Positions 40,633 to 50,575 are shown, counted from the stretch's first letter. The stretch is 64,000 bases of DNA from Streptomyces sp. WZ.A104 (GCF_002382885.1 NZ_NWVL01000002.1:62001-126000), one strand, 5' to 3'. Notes: generated from the sequence alone by a model not told the origin. Translations and numbers: made by a program.

Positions 40633-42560
40633 TGGCCGGTCCTGGCGGACGGATGATGGCCGGGGGCGCGCCCACCGAGCGGTCGATGGACTTCAAGGGG
40701 TCGACCAAGCGGCTGCTGAGACGCTTCGGCCGCGAGAAGGCCTCACTGTGGCTGATGCTGGGCGCGGTGACGTTCAGCGTGGCGCTCTCGGTGGTGGGCC
40801 CGAAGATCCTCGGGAGAGCGACCGACCTGGTCTTCGCGGGGGTCGTCGGACGCGGGATGCCGGAGGGCACCGGTAAGGAACAGGCGATCGAAGGGCTGCG
40901 CGAGGAGGGCAACGGCTCGATGGCCGACATGCTCTCGGGGGTGGACTTCACACCGGGCGAGGGCATCGACTTCGGCGCGGTGGCGGATGTCCTGCTGCTG
41001 GCGCTGGTGGTCTACGTCGGGGCCGGGCTGCTGATGCTGGTCTCGACGCGGCTGTCGATCCGCGTGATCAACCGGATCGTGTTCCAGCTGCGCGAGGACC
41101 TCCAGACGAAGCTGGCGCGGCTGCCGCTGTCGTACTTCGACCGGGCCAAGCGCGGTGAGGTGCTCAGCCGGGCGACGAACGACATCGACAACATCTCGCA
41201 GACGCTCCAGCAGACGATGGGCCAGCTCATCAGCTCCCTGCTGACCATCGTCGGCGTACTGATCATGATGTTCTGGATCTCGCCGCTGCTGGCTCTGGTC
41301 GCCCTGGTGACCGTGCCGCTGTCGGTGGTCGTGGCCACGCAGGTCGGCAAACGGTCGCAGCCGCAGTTCGTGCGGCAGTGGCGGGTGACGGGAAAGCTCA
41401 ACGCCCACATCGAGGAGATGTACACCGGGCACAACCTCGTGAAGGTCTTCGGCCGGCAGGAGGAGTCCGCGCGGGACTTCGCCGAGCAGAACGACGCGTT
41501 GTACGAGGCCGGGTTCAGGGCTCAGTTCGCCAGCGGGCTCATGCAGCCGCTGATGTTCTTCATCTCGAACATCAACTACGTGCTGGTGGCCGTCGTCGGA
41601 GGTCTGCGGGTCGCCTCGGGCACCCTGTCGATCGGTGACGTGCAGGCGTTCATCCAGTACTCCCGGCAGTTCTCGATGCCGCTGACGCAGGTCGCCTCGA
41701 TGGCCAACCTGGTGCAGTCCGGCGTCGCTTCGGCGGAGCGGGTCTTCGAGCTGCTGGACGCGGAGGAGCAGGGCCCGGACCCGGTGGACGCGGAGCGGCC
41801 CGAGGTGATGTCGGGGCGGGTCTCGCTGGAGAAGGTGTCCTTCCGCTACGAGCCGGACAAGCCGCTGATCGAGGATCTGTCGCTGAGTGTGGAGCCGGGG
41901 CAGACGGTCGCGATCGTGGGCCCGACGGGTGCGGGCAAGACGACGCTGGTCAATCTGCTGATGCGGTTCTACGAGGTGACCGGCGGGCGGATCGCGCTCG
42001 ACGGCGTCGATGTGGCGAAGATGTCCCGGGACGACCTGCGCTCATCGATCGGCATGGTGCTCCAGGACACCTGGCTGTTCGGGGGGACGATCGCGGAGAA
42101 CATCGCGTACGGCGCTGCGCGCGAGGTCAGCCGGGAGGAGATCGAGGAGGCGGCCCGGGCGGCGCATGCCGACCGCTTCATCCGGACGCTGCCCGACGGG
42201 TACGACTCGGTGATCGACGACGAGGGCACCGGGGTCAGCGCGGGCGAGAAGCAGCTGATCACCATCGCGCGGGCGTTCCTGGCCGAGCCGGTGATCCTCG
42301 TCCTGGACGAGGCGACCAGCTCGGTGGACACCCGGACCGAGGTGCTGATCCAGAAGGCGATGGCCCACCTGGCCCACGGGCGTACGTCGTTCGTGATCGC
42401 GCACCGGCTGTCCACGATCCGGGACGCGGACGTGATCCTGGTGATGGAGAGCGGGTCCATCGTCGAACAGGGCACGCATGACGAGCTGTTGGCGGCCGGG
42501 GGCGCCTATGCCCGGCTGTACGCCGCCCAGTTCGCGGATGCCCTGGCCGAGGTGGACTGA
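40632..42560 (+). CDS. ABC exporter half-transporter B (TM-ATPase)
   Basis: A 642-aa partner of the preceding subunit. It has an extended N terminus, six TM helices with a roughly 60-residue insertion after TM1 (around residues 65-120), and a nucleotide-binding domain. Walker A is G-P-T-G-A-G-K-T-T and Walker B ends L-V-L-D-E-A-T-S-S-V-D with the catalytic Glu present. The signature is altered to V-S-A-G-E-K-Q. In a heterodimer, this signature would face the Asp-type Walker B of subunit A, making one site degenerate and the other canonical. ATG 40632 is chosen because it overlaps the upstream TGA. Confidence 0.92.
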   Translation: MAGPGGRMMAGGAPTERSMDFKGSTKRLLRRFGREKASLWLMLGAVTFSVALSVVGPKILGRATDLVFAGVVGRGMPEGTGKEQAIEGLREEGNGSMADMLSGVDFTPGEGIDFGAVADVLLLALVVYVGAGLLMLVSTRLSIRVINRIVFQLREDLQTKLARLPLSYFDRAKRGEVLSRATNDIDNISQTLQQTMGQLISSLLTIVGVLIMMFWISPLLALVALVTVPLSVVVATQVGKRSQPQFVRQWRVTGKLNAHIEEMYTGHNLVKVFGRQEESARDFAEQNDALYEAGFRAQFASGLMQPLMFFISNINYVLVAVVGGLRVASGTLSIGDVQAFIQYSRQFSMPLTQVASMANLVQSGVASAERVFELLDAEEQGPDPVDAERPEVMSGRVSLEKVSFRYEPDKPLIEDLSLSVEPGQTVAIVGPTGAGKTTLVNLLMRFYEVTGGRIALDGVDVAKMSRDDLRSSIGMVLQDTWLFGGTIAENIAYGAAREVSREEIEEAARAAHADRFIRTLPDGYDSVIDDEGTGVSAGEKQLITIARAFLAEPVILVLDEATSSVDTRTEVLIQKAMAHLAHGRTSFVIAHRLSTIRDADVILVMESGSIVEQGTHDELLAAGGAYARLYAAQFADALAEVD

Positions 42561-42578
42561 GGTGGCCGCGGGGGCCGG

Positions 42579-43670
42579 TCAGTCGAGGTAGCCGCGGAGT
42601 TGGTCGGCGAAGGCGTGGTCCCGCAGCCTGCTGAGGGTCTTGGACTCGATCTGGCGGATGCGTTCGCGCGTCACGCCGAAGATCCGGCCGATCTCCTCCA
42701 GGGTGCGGGGCCGCCCGTCGTCCAGGCCGTAGCGGAGTTGGACGACCTTGCGTTCGCGTTCGCCGAGGGTCGAGAGGACCGCCTCCAGGTGCTGGCGCAG
42801 CAGCAGGAAGGCGGCGGACTCGACGGGGGAGGCGGCGTCGCCGTCCTCGATGAGGTCGCCGAAGGAGACGTCGTCCTCCTCGCCGACGGGGGCGTGCAGC
42901 GAGACCGGTTCCTGGGCCAGGCGCAGGACTTCGGTGACCCGCTCCGGGGTCAGGTCGAGCTGGGCGGCGACGTCCTCGGCGGTCGGCTCGAAGCCGCGTT
43001 CCTGGAGCATCCGGCGCTGCACCCGGACGACGCGGTTGATCAGCTCCACGACGTGGACCGGCACGCGTATGGTGCGGGCCTGGTCGGCCAGCGCGCGGGA
43101 CATCGCCTGGCGGATCCACCAGGTCGCGTACGTGGAGAACTTGTAGCCCCGGGCGTAGTCGAACTTCTCCACCGCCCGGATCAGGCCGAGGTTCCCCTCC
43201 TGGACCAGGTCGAGCATGGTCAGCCCGCGGCCGACGTAGCGTTTGGCGACGGAGACGACGAGGCGGAGGTTGGCCTCGATGAGGCGGCGTTTGGCCGTGC
43301 GGCCCATGACCACGAGGCGGTCCAGGTCCACCGCGAGCCGGGAGTCCAGGTCCGGGGTGGTGGCGAGGCGTTCCTCGGCGAAGAGCCCGGCCTCGACGCG
43401 GCGGGCCAGCTCGACCTCCTCGGCGGCGGTGAGCAGCGGAATGCGGCCGATCTCGCGCAGATACTGCCGGAAGAGGTCGGAGGTGGGGCCGCCGGAGTCC
43501 GCCCGGCCGCGGGGCTCCGGGGGGTCGGGGAGGTGCGCCGATTCCACCATGACTGCCTCGGGTGCGTCTCCGGGCGGGCGGGCCGCCGTCTCCGGATGGT
43601 GCAGGGCCCTGTGCTGCGCCGGGATGGCCGCGATGGGCTCGGTCGTGGTCGTCACGGTCCGGGTCTGCAC
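42579..43670 (-). CDS. hrdA: RNA polymerase sigma factor, HrdA-like (sigma-70 group 2)
   Basis: A 363-aa primary-like sigma factor without the long acidic N terminus of HrdB. Region 1.2 starts [16 protein letters not shown]. Region 2 contains [14 protein letters not shown] and [13 protein letters not shown], which melt and read the -10 box. Region 4 ends [20 protein letters not shown] 43670 is chosen because GGAGGT lies 7 nt upstream; the open frame extends another 48 codons. It lies downstream of dnaG. Group 2 sigma factors are not essential in Streptomyces. Confidence 0.9.
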   Translation of the reverse strand: MQTRTVTTTTEPIAAIPAQHRALHHPETAARPPGDAPEAVMVESAHLPDPPEPRGRADSGGPTSDLFRQYLREIGRIPLLTAAEEVELARRVEAGLFAEERLATTPDLDSRLAVDLDRLVVMGRTAKRRLIEANLRLVVSVAKRYVGRGLTMLDLVQEGNLGLIRAVEKFDYARGYKFSTYATWWIRQAMSRALADQARTIRVPVHVVELINRVVRVQRRMLQERGFEPTAEDVAAQLDLTPERVTEVLRLAQEPVSLHAPVGEEDDVSFGDLIEDGDAASPVESAAFLLLRQHLEAVLSTLGERERKVVQLRYGLDDGRPRTLEEIGRIFGVTRERIRQIESKTLSRLRDHAFADQLRGYLD

Positions 43671-43851
43671 GGGGGCGACCTCCAGGTGATCGCTGCCGGA
43701 TGACGGGGTGGGGGCCGACCGGGCCGGGCCTCGGGGTCTTCCCCGCGGACCGCGTGCTCCGGGTGGCTCGGACACCGCCGGGTGTCGGGCACCCTCCAGT
43801 GTGGGGTACGACACACGACCGCCACGAGGGGCGTGCGGTGACTTTTTGAGT

Positions 43852-43882
43852 CCGGTCGGTTACCGGGTGATTACCCGACCGG
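43852..43882. promoter_or_regulatory. Hairpin between dnaG and hrdA
   Basis: CCGGTCGG (43852-43859) pairs with CCGACCGG (43875-43882), and the internal CGGGT/ACCCG can pair as an alternative. It lies 18 bp past the dnaG stop and upstream of hrdA. The minus strand continues with an A-run, not a T-run, so it may be a terminator, an operator or part of the hrdA promoter. Confidence 0.5.
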
Positions 43883-43899
43883 GCGGACGGTGCGCCGGG

Positions 43900-45846
43900 T
43901 CAGAGCGCGGCGGCGCCGTGGGTGCGCAGGGACTGGGCGTACTGCTGGAGCACCCAGACCTCGTTCTGCGCGGCGGCCAGCTCCGGGGGGGCCACATGGC
44001 TGCCGAGGCGGGCGAGGCTGCCCTGCACGTCGTTGATGCGGCGGTCCACGGCGCGCAGCCGGACGTGGACGAGCTGGACGCCCGCGTAGGTCTCGTCGAT
44101 GGTCCGGCCGTGGAAGATCTCGACGGCCAGCTCGGTGACGAGGTTGCGGACGGTGTCGTCGGGGGCGGCGTCCAGGACGGCGCCCAGGTAGGCCCGGTCG
44201 TCGACAAGGCCCTGCTCGGCGCCGCCCGCCTCCTCGATGCACCGGCGCACGGCCGCGTAGGGCGGGGCGGTGAACTCGTCCACGCCGTACGCGTCGAAGG
44301 CCGGGGAGACCAGGGCGGGCTTCTGGAGGGCGAGCTTGAGCAGCTCGCGCTCGGTGCGGTGGGCGGGGCTGCGGAGGTTGAGGGCTGGGCCGGAGAAGCC
44401 TGCGGGGGCGGCCGGAGCGGTGTGCTGCGGTGCCCCGCCGCGTTGGCCCTGGGGTCCGCCGCGTACGCCCTGGGGGCCGCCTCGGCCGCCTCGGTCCCCG
44501 TGGTCGCCGCCCCGGTCGCGGGCCCAGCGGGCGAGCTGGGCGACGCGGCGGACGACGAACTCCTGGTCGAGGATGCCGACGAACCCGGCGAGCTGGACGG
44601 CTACCTCGCGCTGCACGCTGCTGGTCTTGATCTTGGCGACGACGGCGGCGGCCTCGTCGAGCGCGGCAGCGCGGCCCGCCGGGGTCTCCAGGTCGTAGCG
44701 GCCGACGATCTGGCGCAGGGCGAACTCGAAGAGCGGGGTGCGCGGCTCGACCAGGTCGCGCACCGCGTCGTCGCCCTTGGCGAGCCGCAGGTCGCAGGGG
44801 TCCATGCCGTCCGGGGCGATGGCGATGTAGGTCTCGGCGGCGAACTTCTGGTCGTCCTCGAAGGCTCGCAGGGCGGCCTTCTGGCCCGCCGAGTCGCCGT
44901 CGAAGGTGAAGATCACCCGGGCGCTGCCGTTGTCCATGAGGAGGCGGCGCAGGATCTTGATGTGGTCGTTGCCGAAGGCGGTGCCGCAGGTGGCGATGGC
45001 AGTGGTGACCCCGGCCAGATGGCAGGCCATGACGTCGGTGTAGCCCTCGACGACGACGGCCCGGCTGGCCTTGGCGATGTCCTTCTTGGCCAGGTCGATG
45101 CCGTACAGCACCTGGGACTTCTTGTAGATCGGGGTCTCGGGGGTGTTCAGGTACTTCGGGCCGTTGTCGTCGTCGCGCAGCTTGCGGGCGCCGAAGCCGA
45201 CGATCTCCCCCGCGGTGTCGCTGATCGGCCACATCAGCCGGCCGCGGAAGCGGTCGATCGGGCCGCGGCGGCCGTCCTGGGAGAGCCCGGAGGTGATCAG
45301 CTCCTTGTCGCTGAAGCCCCTGCCGCGCAGATAGCGGGTGAGGTGGTCCCAGCCGGCCGGGCTGTAGCCGACGCCGAAGTGGGCGGCGGCGGCCTGGTCG
45401 AAGCCGCGCTCGGCGAGGAACTTCCGGCCGATCTCGGCCTCGGGGCCGTCCAGCTGGGCGACGTAGAACTCGGCGGCCGCCTTGTGGGCCTCGATCAGCC
45501 TGATGCGTTCGCCGCGCTGGTGGGAGGGGTTGTAACCGCCCTCCTCGTAGCGCAGGGTGATGCCCGCCTTGGCGGCGAGGCGCTCGACCGTCTCCGAGAA
45601 GGAGAGATGATCGATCTTCATCACGAAGGCGATCGTGTCGCCGCCCTCCTGGCAGCCGAAGCAGTGGAACAGGCCCTTGCCGGGGCTGACCTGGAAGGAG
45701 GGGGACTTCTCGTCGTGGAAGGGGCAGAGGCCTTTGAGGTTTCCGCCGCCCGCGTTGCGCAGCTGGAGGTATTCGGACACGACGGAGTCGATCGGGACCG
45801 CGTCCCGTACCGCCTTCACGTCGTCGTCATTGATCCTGCCAGCCAC
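43900..45846 (-). CDS. dnaG: DNA primase DnaG
   Basis: A 648-aa primase that makes RNA primers at the replication fork. The N-terminal CHC2 zinc domain reads C-P-F-H-D-E-K-S-P-S-F and F-H-C-F-G-C. The catalytic TOPRIM core includes V-V-V-E-G-Y-T-D-V-M-A and later F-D-G-D-S-A-G-Q-K-A-A. The C-terminal helicase-binding domain follows a Gly/Arg/Gln-rich low-complexity linker (around 455-500). The GTG start lies 6 nt after TAGACT with no ribosome site, so dnaG is probably leaderless. Confidence 0.97.
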   Translation of the reverse strand: MAGRINDDDVKAVRDAVPIDSVVSEYLQLRNAGGGNLKGLCPFHDEKSPSFQVSPGKGLFHCFGCQEGGDTIAFVMKIDHLSFSETVERLAAKAGITLRYEEGGYNPSHQRGERIRLIEAHKAAAEFYVAQLDGPEAEIGRKFLAERGFDQAAAAHFGVGYSPAGWDHLTRYLRGRGFSDKELITSGLSQDGRRGPIDRFRGRLMWPISDTAGEIVGFGARKLRDDDNGPKYLNTPETPIYKKSQVLYGIDLAKKDIAKASRAVVVEGYTDVMACHLAGVTTAIATCGTAFGNDHIKILRRLLMDNGSARVIFTFDGDSAGQKAALRAFEDDQKFAAETYIAIAPDGMDPCDLRLAKGDDAVRDLVEPRTPLFEFALRQIVGRYDLETPAGRAAALDEAAAVVAKIKTSSVQREVAVQLAGFVGILDQEFVVRRVAQLARWARDRGGDHGDRGGRGGPQGVRGGPQGQRGGAPQHTAPAAPAGFSGPALNLRSPAHRTERELLKLALQKPALVSPAFDAYGVDEFTAPPYAAVRRCIEEAGGAEQGLVDDRAYLGAVLDAAPDDTVRNLVTELAVEIFHGRTIDETYAGVQLVHVRLRAVDRRINDVQGSLARLGSHVAPPELAAAQNEVWVLQQYAQSLRTHGAAAL

Positions 45847-45852
45847 GCGTGA

Positions 45853-45858
45853 AGTCTA
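45853..45858 (-). promoter_or_regulatory. Putative leaderless -10 box (TAGACT) of dnaG
   Basis: TAGACT on the minus strand ends 6 nt before the GTG start of dnaG. No Shine-Dalgarno sequence is present. Confidence 0.6.
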
Positions 45859-45939
45859 CGGGTGGGCTCGGACAGCCGGACGCACGGCGGGCGGGCCGCC
45901 CGGGTGCGGGCTCCGGGCCCGCCCCCCCGGGCGCCGTCC

Positions 45940-47199
45940 TCAGAGCAGGGAGCCCAGCGGGACCGACGGGTCGGCGAGGGCCTCCGGGTCGTGCTGCTGC
46001 CGGGCCCGGATCAGCTCCTGGATCGTCTCCGTGACATCCCACACGTTGACGTTCATCCCGGCGAGGACGCGGCGGTCCTTCAGCCAGAACGCGATGAACT
46101 CCCGCTTCCCGGCGTCGCCCCGGATGATCACCTCGTCGTAGGAGCCGGGCGGGGCCCAGCCGGAGTACTCCAGGCCCACGTCGTACTGGTCGGAGAAGAA
46201 GTACGGCACGCGGTCGTACGTCACGTCCTGGCCGAGCATGGCGCGGGCGGCGGCCGGTCCGCCGTTCAGGGCGTTCGCCCAGTGCTCGACGCGCAGCCGG
46301 GTGCCCAGCAGCGGGTGCGCGGCCGCGGCGACGTCCCCGGCGGCGTAGATGTGCGGGTCGGAGGTGCGCAGCGAGGCGTCCACCGCGATGCCGCCGCCGT
46401 GGGCGCGCTCGGCCATCTCCAGTCCGGCGGCCTCGGCGAGGGCGGAGCGCGGGGCGGCGCCGATCGCGGCGAGCACGTCGTGGGCGGGGTGCTCCTCGCC
46501 GTCGTCGGTGCGGGCCGCGAGGACCATGCCGTCCTGGCCGGTGATCTCGGTGAGGCGGACGCCGAAGTGGAAGCGGACGCCGTGCGCGCTGTGCAGTTCG
46601 GTGAAGATCTGGCCCACTTCGGGGCCGACGACCTGGTGCAGCGGGGTGGCTTCCGCCTCGATGACGGTCACCTCGGCCCCGTACCCCCGGGCGGCGGCGG
46701 CGACCTCCAGGCCGATCCAGCCCGCTCCGGCGATGACGAGGTGGCCGTTGTCGCGGCCGAGGGCGGCCAGCACGTTGCGCAGCCGGTCGGCGTGGGCGAG
46801 GCGGCGCAGATGGTGGACGCCCGCCAGGTCGGTGCCGGGGATGTCGAGGCGGCGCGGTTCGGAGCCGGTGGCCAGCAGCAGCTTGTCGTAGTGGATGACG
46901 GTGTTGTCGCCCAGCTGCACCGTCTTCGCGTAGCGGTCGAGCGCGGTGACCGGCTGGCCGAGGTGCAGCTCGATGTCGGCGCCCGCGTACCAGGGGCGCT
47001 CGTGGGTGAAGACGCTGTCGCGTTCGGACTTGCCCTCCAGGTAGCCCTTGGAGAGCGGCGGGCGTTCGTAGGGGTGGTCGCGCTCGTCGCCGATGAGGAT
47101 CACTCTGCCGGTGAATCCTTCGGCACGCAGTGTTTCGGCCGCCTTCGCCCCTGCGAGTCCTGCTCCGACGATGACGAACGTCCGATGTGCGTCGACCAC
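45940..47199 (-). CDS. NAD(P)/FAD-dependent ferredoxin reductase-like oxidoreductase
   Basis: A 419-aa flavoprotein of the rubredoxin/ferredoxin reductase class. The first Rossmann motif is V-I-V-G-A-G-L-A-G-A-K-A-A (FAD), then R-P-P-L-S-K and L-L-L-A-T-G-S-E-P-R. The second Rossmann motif is I-A-G-A-G-W-I-G-L-E-V-A-A (NAD(P)H), then I-Y-A-A-G-D-V-A. A C-terminal Reductase_C domain (Y-F-F-S-D-Q-Y, G-W-A-P-P) follows. Such enzymes pass electrons from NAD(P)H to a ferredoxin, often for a P450, but no ferredoxin or P450 gene is adjacent. AGGAGG precedes the GTG by 6 nt. Confidence 0.9.
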   Translation of the reverse strand: MVDAHRTFVIVGAGLAGAKAAETLRAEGFTGRVILIGDERDHPYERPPLSKGYLEGKSERDSVFTHERPWYAGADIELHLGQPVTALDRYAKTVQLGDNTVIHYDKLLLATGSEPRRLDIPGTDLAGVHHLRRLAHADRLRNVLAALGRDNGHLVIAGAGWIGLEVAAAARGYGAEVTVIEAEATPLHQVVGPEVGQIFTELHSAHGVRFHFGVRLTEITGQDGMVLAARTDDGEEHPAHDVLAAIGAAPRSALAEAAGLEMAERAHGGGIAVDASLRTSDPHIYAAGDVAAAAHPLLGTRLRVEHWANALNGGPAAARAMLGQDVTYDRVPYFFSDQYDVGLEYSGWAPPGSYDEVIIRGDAGKREFIAFWLKDRRVLAGMNVNVWDVTETIQELIRARQQHDPEALADPSVPLGSLL

Positions 47200-47335
47200 T
47201 TGATGCCTCCTCAGTACTGTGCTGCGCTGCGCCCCCGGCTGCGAGCGTCCCGCACGCAGCGTGATGGCGAAAGAGGGTGTGCCCCGGACAGGTCACACCC
47301 AGTGGTCAGATGTCCGGCCCCTTCCAGTCTGCCGG

Positions 47336-48703
47336 TCAGCGGTGGCGTGTGGTGAGCGCGGCGTGCAGGGATCGTGCGGAGGCGTCGGTGAGCGCGGCGA
47401 TCTGGTCGACGAGGACCCGCTTGCGGGCGTGGTCGTCGGGCGCCTGGTCGAACAGCGCGCGGAAGTGCGGCTCCAGGCCCTCCGGGGCGCGGGCGGTGAG
47501 GGCGGCGGCCAGCTCGGCGATGACGATGCGCTGGTCGGCGCGGATGGCTTCCTGTTCGGCGCGCTGCATGACGTACCGGTCGGCGACCGCCTTGAGCACC
47601 GCGCACTCGTGGCGGACGGTGCGCGGGACGACCAGCTGCGCGCCGTACCGGCCGAGGCGACCGGGGCCGTACACCGCGCGGGTGGCGGTCTCGGCCTCGG
47701 TGCAGAAACGGCCGATGAGCTGGCTGGTGGCGTCCTTCAGGCGGGCCTGGGCCACGGCGGAGCCGTCGTAGCCATGCGGCCACCACTCCTGGTCGATCAG
47801 CCGGTCCAGGGCCTCGGCCAGCTCCTGCGGGTCGGTGTCGGCGGGGACGTACCGGCCGATGGCGACGCCCCAGATCTCCTCGCGCTCCGGCTCCGCTTCG
47901 AGGCAGTTGGGGTCGATGTGCCCGGCGTGCAGGCCGTCCTCGAAGTCGTGCACCGAATACGCCACGTCGTCGGACCAGTCCATCACCTGGGCCTCGAAGC
48001 AGGTGCGGTCCTCGGGAGCGCCCTCGCGGGCCCAGGCGAAGACCGGGAGGTCGTCCTCGTACACCCCGAACTTCGCCGAGTGCGGGGCGGTGGGGTGCGC
48101 GCCGCGCGGCCAGGGGTACTTGGTGGCGGCGTCCAGAGCGGCCCGGGTCAGGTTGAGGCCGACGCTGACCAGCTCGCCGGTGCGCGGGTCGCGGACGAAG
48201 CGCTTGGGCTCCAGGCGGGTCAGCAGGCGCAGCGACTGGGCGTTGCCCTCGAAGCCGCCGCAGTCGGACGCGAAGTCGTTCAGGGCCTGTTCGCCGTTGT
48301 GGCCGAACGGGGGGTGGCCCATGTCGTGGGCGAGGCAGGCCGTCTCGACGAGGTCCGGGTCGCAGCCGAGGACGGCCCCCAGCTCCCGGCCGACCTGGGC
48401 GCACTCCAGGGAGTGGGTGAGCCGGGTGCGGGGGCTGGCGTCCCAGGCGAGGGAGCGGGTGCCGGGCGTGACCACCTGGGTCTTCCCGGCGAGCCTGCGC
48501 AGCGCGGCGGAGTGCAGGACCCGGGCCCGGTCGCGCTGGAAGGCGGTGCGGCCGGGGCGCTTGTCCGGCTCGGTGTCAAAGCGCTCGGTGTCGGCGGGGC
48601 CGTAGGGGCTCACCGGTCCTCCGCCCTGCGCCCCGCGCACCCCGGATGCCCGGTGCGTGCCGTGTGTCTGATCTGCCCCGTGCGCGCCCTGTGTGCCGTC
48701 CAT
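47336..48703 (-). CDS. dgt: Deoxyguanosinetriphosphate triphosphohydrolase-like protein
   Basis: A 455-aa HD-domain dNTPase that cleaves dNTPs to nucleoside and tripolyphosphate. The first metal His is in R-L-T-H-S-L-E and the HD pair in [17 protein letters not shown] downstream D-W-S-D-D-V-A-Y-S segment supplies the last metal Asp. The ATG at 48703 lies 7 nt after TACTGT with no ribosome site; the frame stays open far upstream but that is sequence antisense to cbiX. It sits just downstream of cbiX, and replication-linked dnaG is two genes on. Confidence 0.92.
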   Translation of the reverse strand: MDGTQGAHGADQTHGTHRASGVRGAQGGGPVSPYGPADTERFDTEPDKRPGRTAFQRDRARVLHSAALRRLAGKTQVVTPGTRSLAWDASPRTRLTHSLECAQVGRELGAVLGCDPDLVETACLAHDMGHPPFGHNGEQALNDFASDCGGFEGNAQSLRLLTRLEPKRFVRDPRTGELVSVGLNLTRAALDAATKYPWPRGAHPTAPHSAKFGVYEDDLPVFAWAREGAPEDRTCFEAQVMDWSDDVAYSVHDFEDGLHAGHIDPNCLEAEPEREEIWGVAIGRYVPADTDPQELAEALDRLIDQEWWPHGYDGSAVAQARLKDATSQLIGRFCTEAETATRAVYGPGRLGRYGAQLVVPRTVRHECAVLKAVADRYVMQRAEQEAIRADQRIVIAELAAALTARAPEGLEPHFRALFDQAPDDHARKRVLVDQIAALTDASARSLHAALTTRHR

Positions 48704-48710
48704 GGTCCCG

Positions 48711-48716
48711 ACAGTA
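48711..48716 (-). promoter_or_regulatory. Putative leaderless -10 box (TACTGT) of dgt
   Basis: TACTGT on the minus strand ends 7 nt before the dgt ATG, and no ribosome site is present. This decides the start against the much longer open frame. Confidence 0.55.
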
Positions 48717-48756
48717 GCGACCGCGACCGACAACGGCGGGTGAGCGGGCCCGCAAG

Positions 48757-49554
48757 TCAGGCGGAAGCGAGCAACCTCACCGCGTCGGCGGGGGCGGTCG
48801 CCGAGACCGCCTGGTCGTAGCGGTGCAGCAGCAGGCGGGCCAACGCGGGGTGGGCGCCGAGGGGAGCGGCGGCGATGCGGGGTGCGGCGTCCGTGGCGGC
48901 GGCGCTCGCGAAGCGGCCGGGGGCGGTGAAGTACGAGGCGACGGCGGTCCGGTGGCGGCCCCGGTCGGCCAGCGCGCGCAGCGCTGCGGGAACGGTGGGG
49001 GCGGCGGCGGAGGCGTACGCCGGGACGACCGGGACCCCGAGACGTTCGGCGAGCATCCGGGCGGTGCGCCGGGTGTCCTGGGCTGAGTCGGGGTCGCGGG
49101 ACCCGGCGGCGGCGAGGACCACGGCGGCACCCCGGCCGCCCCGGTCCGCGGGGTCCCAGCCCGCCTCGACGAGCCGTCCGTACAGCGCCTCCACCAGCAG
49201 CGGGTGCGGCCCGAGGGGGGCGGCGATCCGGGTGCGTACGGCGGGGGCGGCGGCGGTCGCCGCGGGCAGGTCGTGCTTGACGTGGTGGCCGCGCCCCAGG
49301 AGCAGCGGTACGAGGACGGCGTCGGCCCCGCGCAGGCCGTTCAGGGTGTCCGGGAGCAGGGGCGCGTTGAGCTCGATGTGACCGAGCCGGACGTCGAGGC
49401 CGGGGCGCAGCTCGCGGACCCGGTCCAGGAGGGCCAGCACGGTGCCCAGGGCCGCCGGGTCGCGGCTGCCGTGCGCGACGGCGACCAGGGTGGGGGCGGG
49501 CGAACCGCCGTGCTCGCCCGGGGCGGGGCGGTGGGACTGCCGGGTGCGGTGCAT
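48757..49554 (-). CDS. Sirohydrochlorin chelatase, CbiX/SirB type with two domains
   Basis: A 265-aa protein with two tandem chelatase domains. The first begins [11 protein letters not shown], whose His is the catalytic metal ligand, with G-R-G-H-H-V-K-H-D as the second site. The second half repeats the fold ([11 protein letters not shown]) but Ala-Gly replaces the His-Gly, so probably only one site works. It inserts Fe into sirohydrochlorin for siroheme, or Co for cobalamin. Siroheme would serve NirB encoded 7 kb away. A 32-codon frame lies just upstream. Confidence 0.87.
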   Translation of the reverse strand: MHRTRQSHRPAPGEHGGSPAPTLVAVAHGSRDPAALGTVLALLDRVRELRPGLDVRLGHIELNAPLLPDTLNGLRGADAVLVPLLLGRGHHVKHDLPAATAAAPAVRTRIAAPLGPHPLLVEALYGRLVEAGWDPADRGGRGAAVVLAAAGSRDPDSAQDTRRTARMLAERLGVPVVPAYASAAAPTVPAALRALADRGRHRTAVASYFTAPGRFASAAATDAAPRIAAAPLGAHPALARLLLHRYDQAVSATAPADAVRLLASA

Positions 49555-49602
49555 GGGCCTGCGGGTTCCGTTCCGGGAGACGAGGCTGAGCTGGGTGCCG
49601 AG

Positions 49603-49701
49603 CTAGGCGGTGATACGGGTGAGGAGTTGCGCCGTGCTGTCGAGGACAGGCCCGGGGGGCGGGGAGGACTGGCGAGGCAGTTGCTTGGCCGACTCCGTCA
49701 T
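49603..49701 (-). CDS. Candidate 32-codon small ORF upstream of cbiX
   Basis: ATG 49701 to TAG 49603 encodes a short peptide (begins [10 protein letters not shown], ends L-L-T-R-I-T-A). About 84% of third positions are G or C. CACCAT lies 6 nt before the ATG, a leaderless-like arrangement, and the stop is 48 bp before cbiX. It may be a leader peptide or a small conserved protein. No family is recognised. Confidence 0.4.
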   Translation of the reverse strand: MTESAKQLPRQSSPPPGPVLDSTAQLLTRITA

Positions 49702-49897
49702 GGACCGATGGTGCCGGGCGGACGTTGCCGGGCCGTTGCGCGAGGGTCACAGGGGTTTTCCGCCGCCTCACGGATGCGGCGGGAGTGGTGTGCGGTGCCG
49801 GACGCCACAGCTGGGGTTCCGGGCGAACCATTGCGGCCCTCCGGTCGTCAGGTCAGGTGGGGGACACGACGAACGGACGAATGATCAGGGGGCGCTT

Positions 49898-50575
49898 GTG
49901 CGCGCGAAGGTACGGAAAAGGCTCGGCCGACGGGGTCGGCGTCGGCTCGTACAGGGGCTGATGGTCGCCTGCGTGCTCGCGCTCGTGCCCGCCACCTGGA
50001 TGCGCCTCGGCGCCGGTGACCGGGTGGGGACGACGGCCGACGCCCCGGAGCGGGAGGTCGCCGTGGTGTTCGGCGCCGGGCTGTGGAAGGGCCGCCCGAC
50101 CCCGTATCTCGCCCACCGCCTGGACGCCGCGGCCGAGCTGTACCGGACGGGGAAGGTGAAGGTCGTCCTGGTCACCGGGGACAACAGCCGAGTGGAGTAC
50201 GACGAGCCGGACGCGATGCGCACGTATCTCACCGAGCGCGGGGTGCCCGACGGGCGGATCGTGAGCGACTACGCCGGGTTCGACAGCTGGGACTCCTGTG
50301 TCCGGGCCCGGAAGATCTTCGGGGTGGACCGGGCCGTGCTGGTGACCCAGGGCTTCCACATCCACCGGGCGGTCACGCTGTGCCGTTCCGCCGGGATCGA
50401 CGCGTACGGGGTCGCGGTCGACGAGCCACGGGACGCGACCTGGTACTACGGCGGGGCCCGGGAGCTGGCCGCCTCCGGCAAGGCGGCCCTGGACGCCCTG
50501 TTCCGGCCCGACCCGCGGTTCCTGGGGCCCGAGGAACCGGGCGTGACGGAGGCGCTGGCCGCCGGGGGCCGTTGA
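49898..50575 (+). CDS. SanA/YdcF-like DUF218 membrane protein
   Basis: A 225-aa protein with a basic N terminus and one TM helix (L-V-Q-G-L-M-V-A-C-V-L-A-L-V-P-A, around residues 15-32). A DUF218 domain follows, with V-V-F-G-A-G-L-W, then L-V-T-G-D-N, E-P-D-A-M-R-T-Y-L and V-T-Q-G-F-H-I-H-R. In E. coli the homologue SanA affects envelope permeability and vancomycin sensitivity at high temperature; the biochemical role is not known. GTG 49898 has AGGGGG 5-6 nt upstream. Divergent from cbiX and convergent with the next gene. Confidence 0.87.
   Translation: MRAKVRKRLGRRGRRRLVQGLMVACVLALVPATWMRLGAGDRVGTTADAPEREVAVVFGAGLWKGRPTPYLAHRLDAAAELYRTGKVKVVLVTGDNSRVEYDEPDAMRTYLTERGVPDGRIVSDYAGFDSWDSCVRARKIFGVDRAVLVTQGFHIHRAVTLCRSAGIDAYGVAVDEPRDATWYYGGARELAASGKAALDALFRPDPRFLGPEEPGVTEALAAGGR

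Noticed and set aside
48704..49831. N-terminal extension of dgt across the long open frame
   Set aside because: The extension is antisense-like, Pro/Arg-rich sequence over cbiX, whereas ATG 48703 is preceded by TACTGT at 7 nt and gives a normal-length protein.
49555..49897. Cobalamin riboswitch between cbiX and the SanA-like gene
   Set aside because: No B12-box-like sequence or matching fold was recognised.
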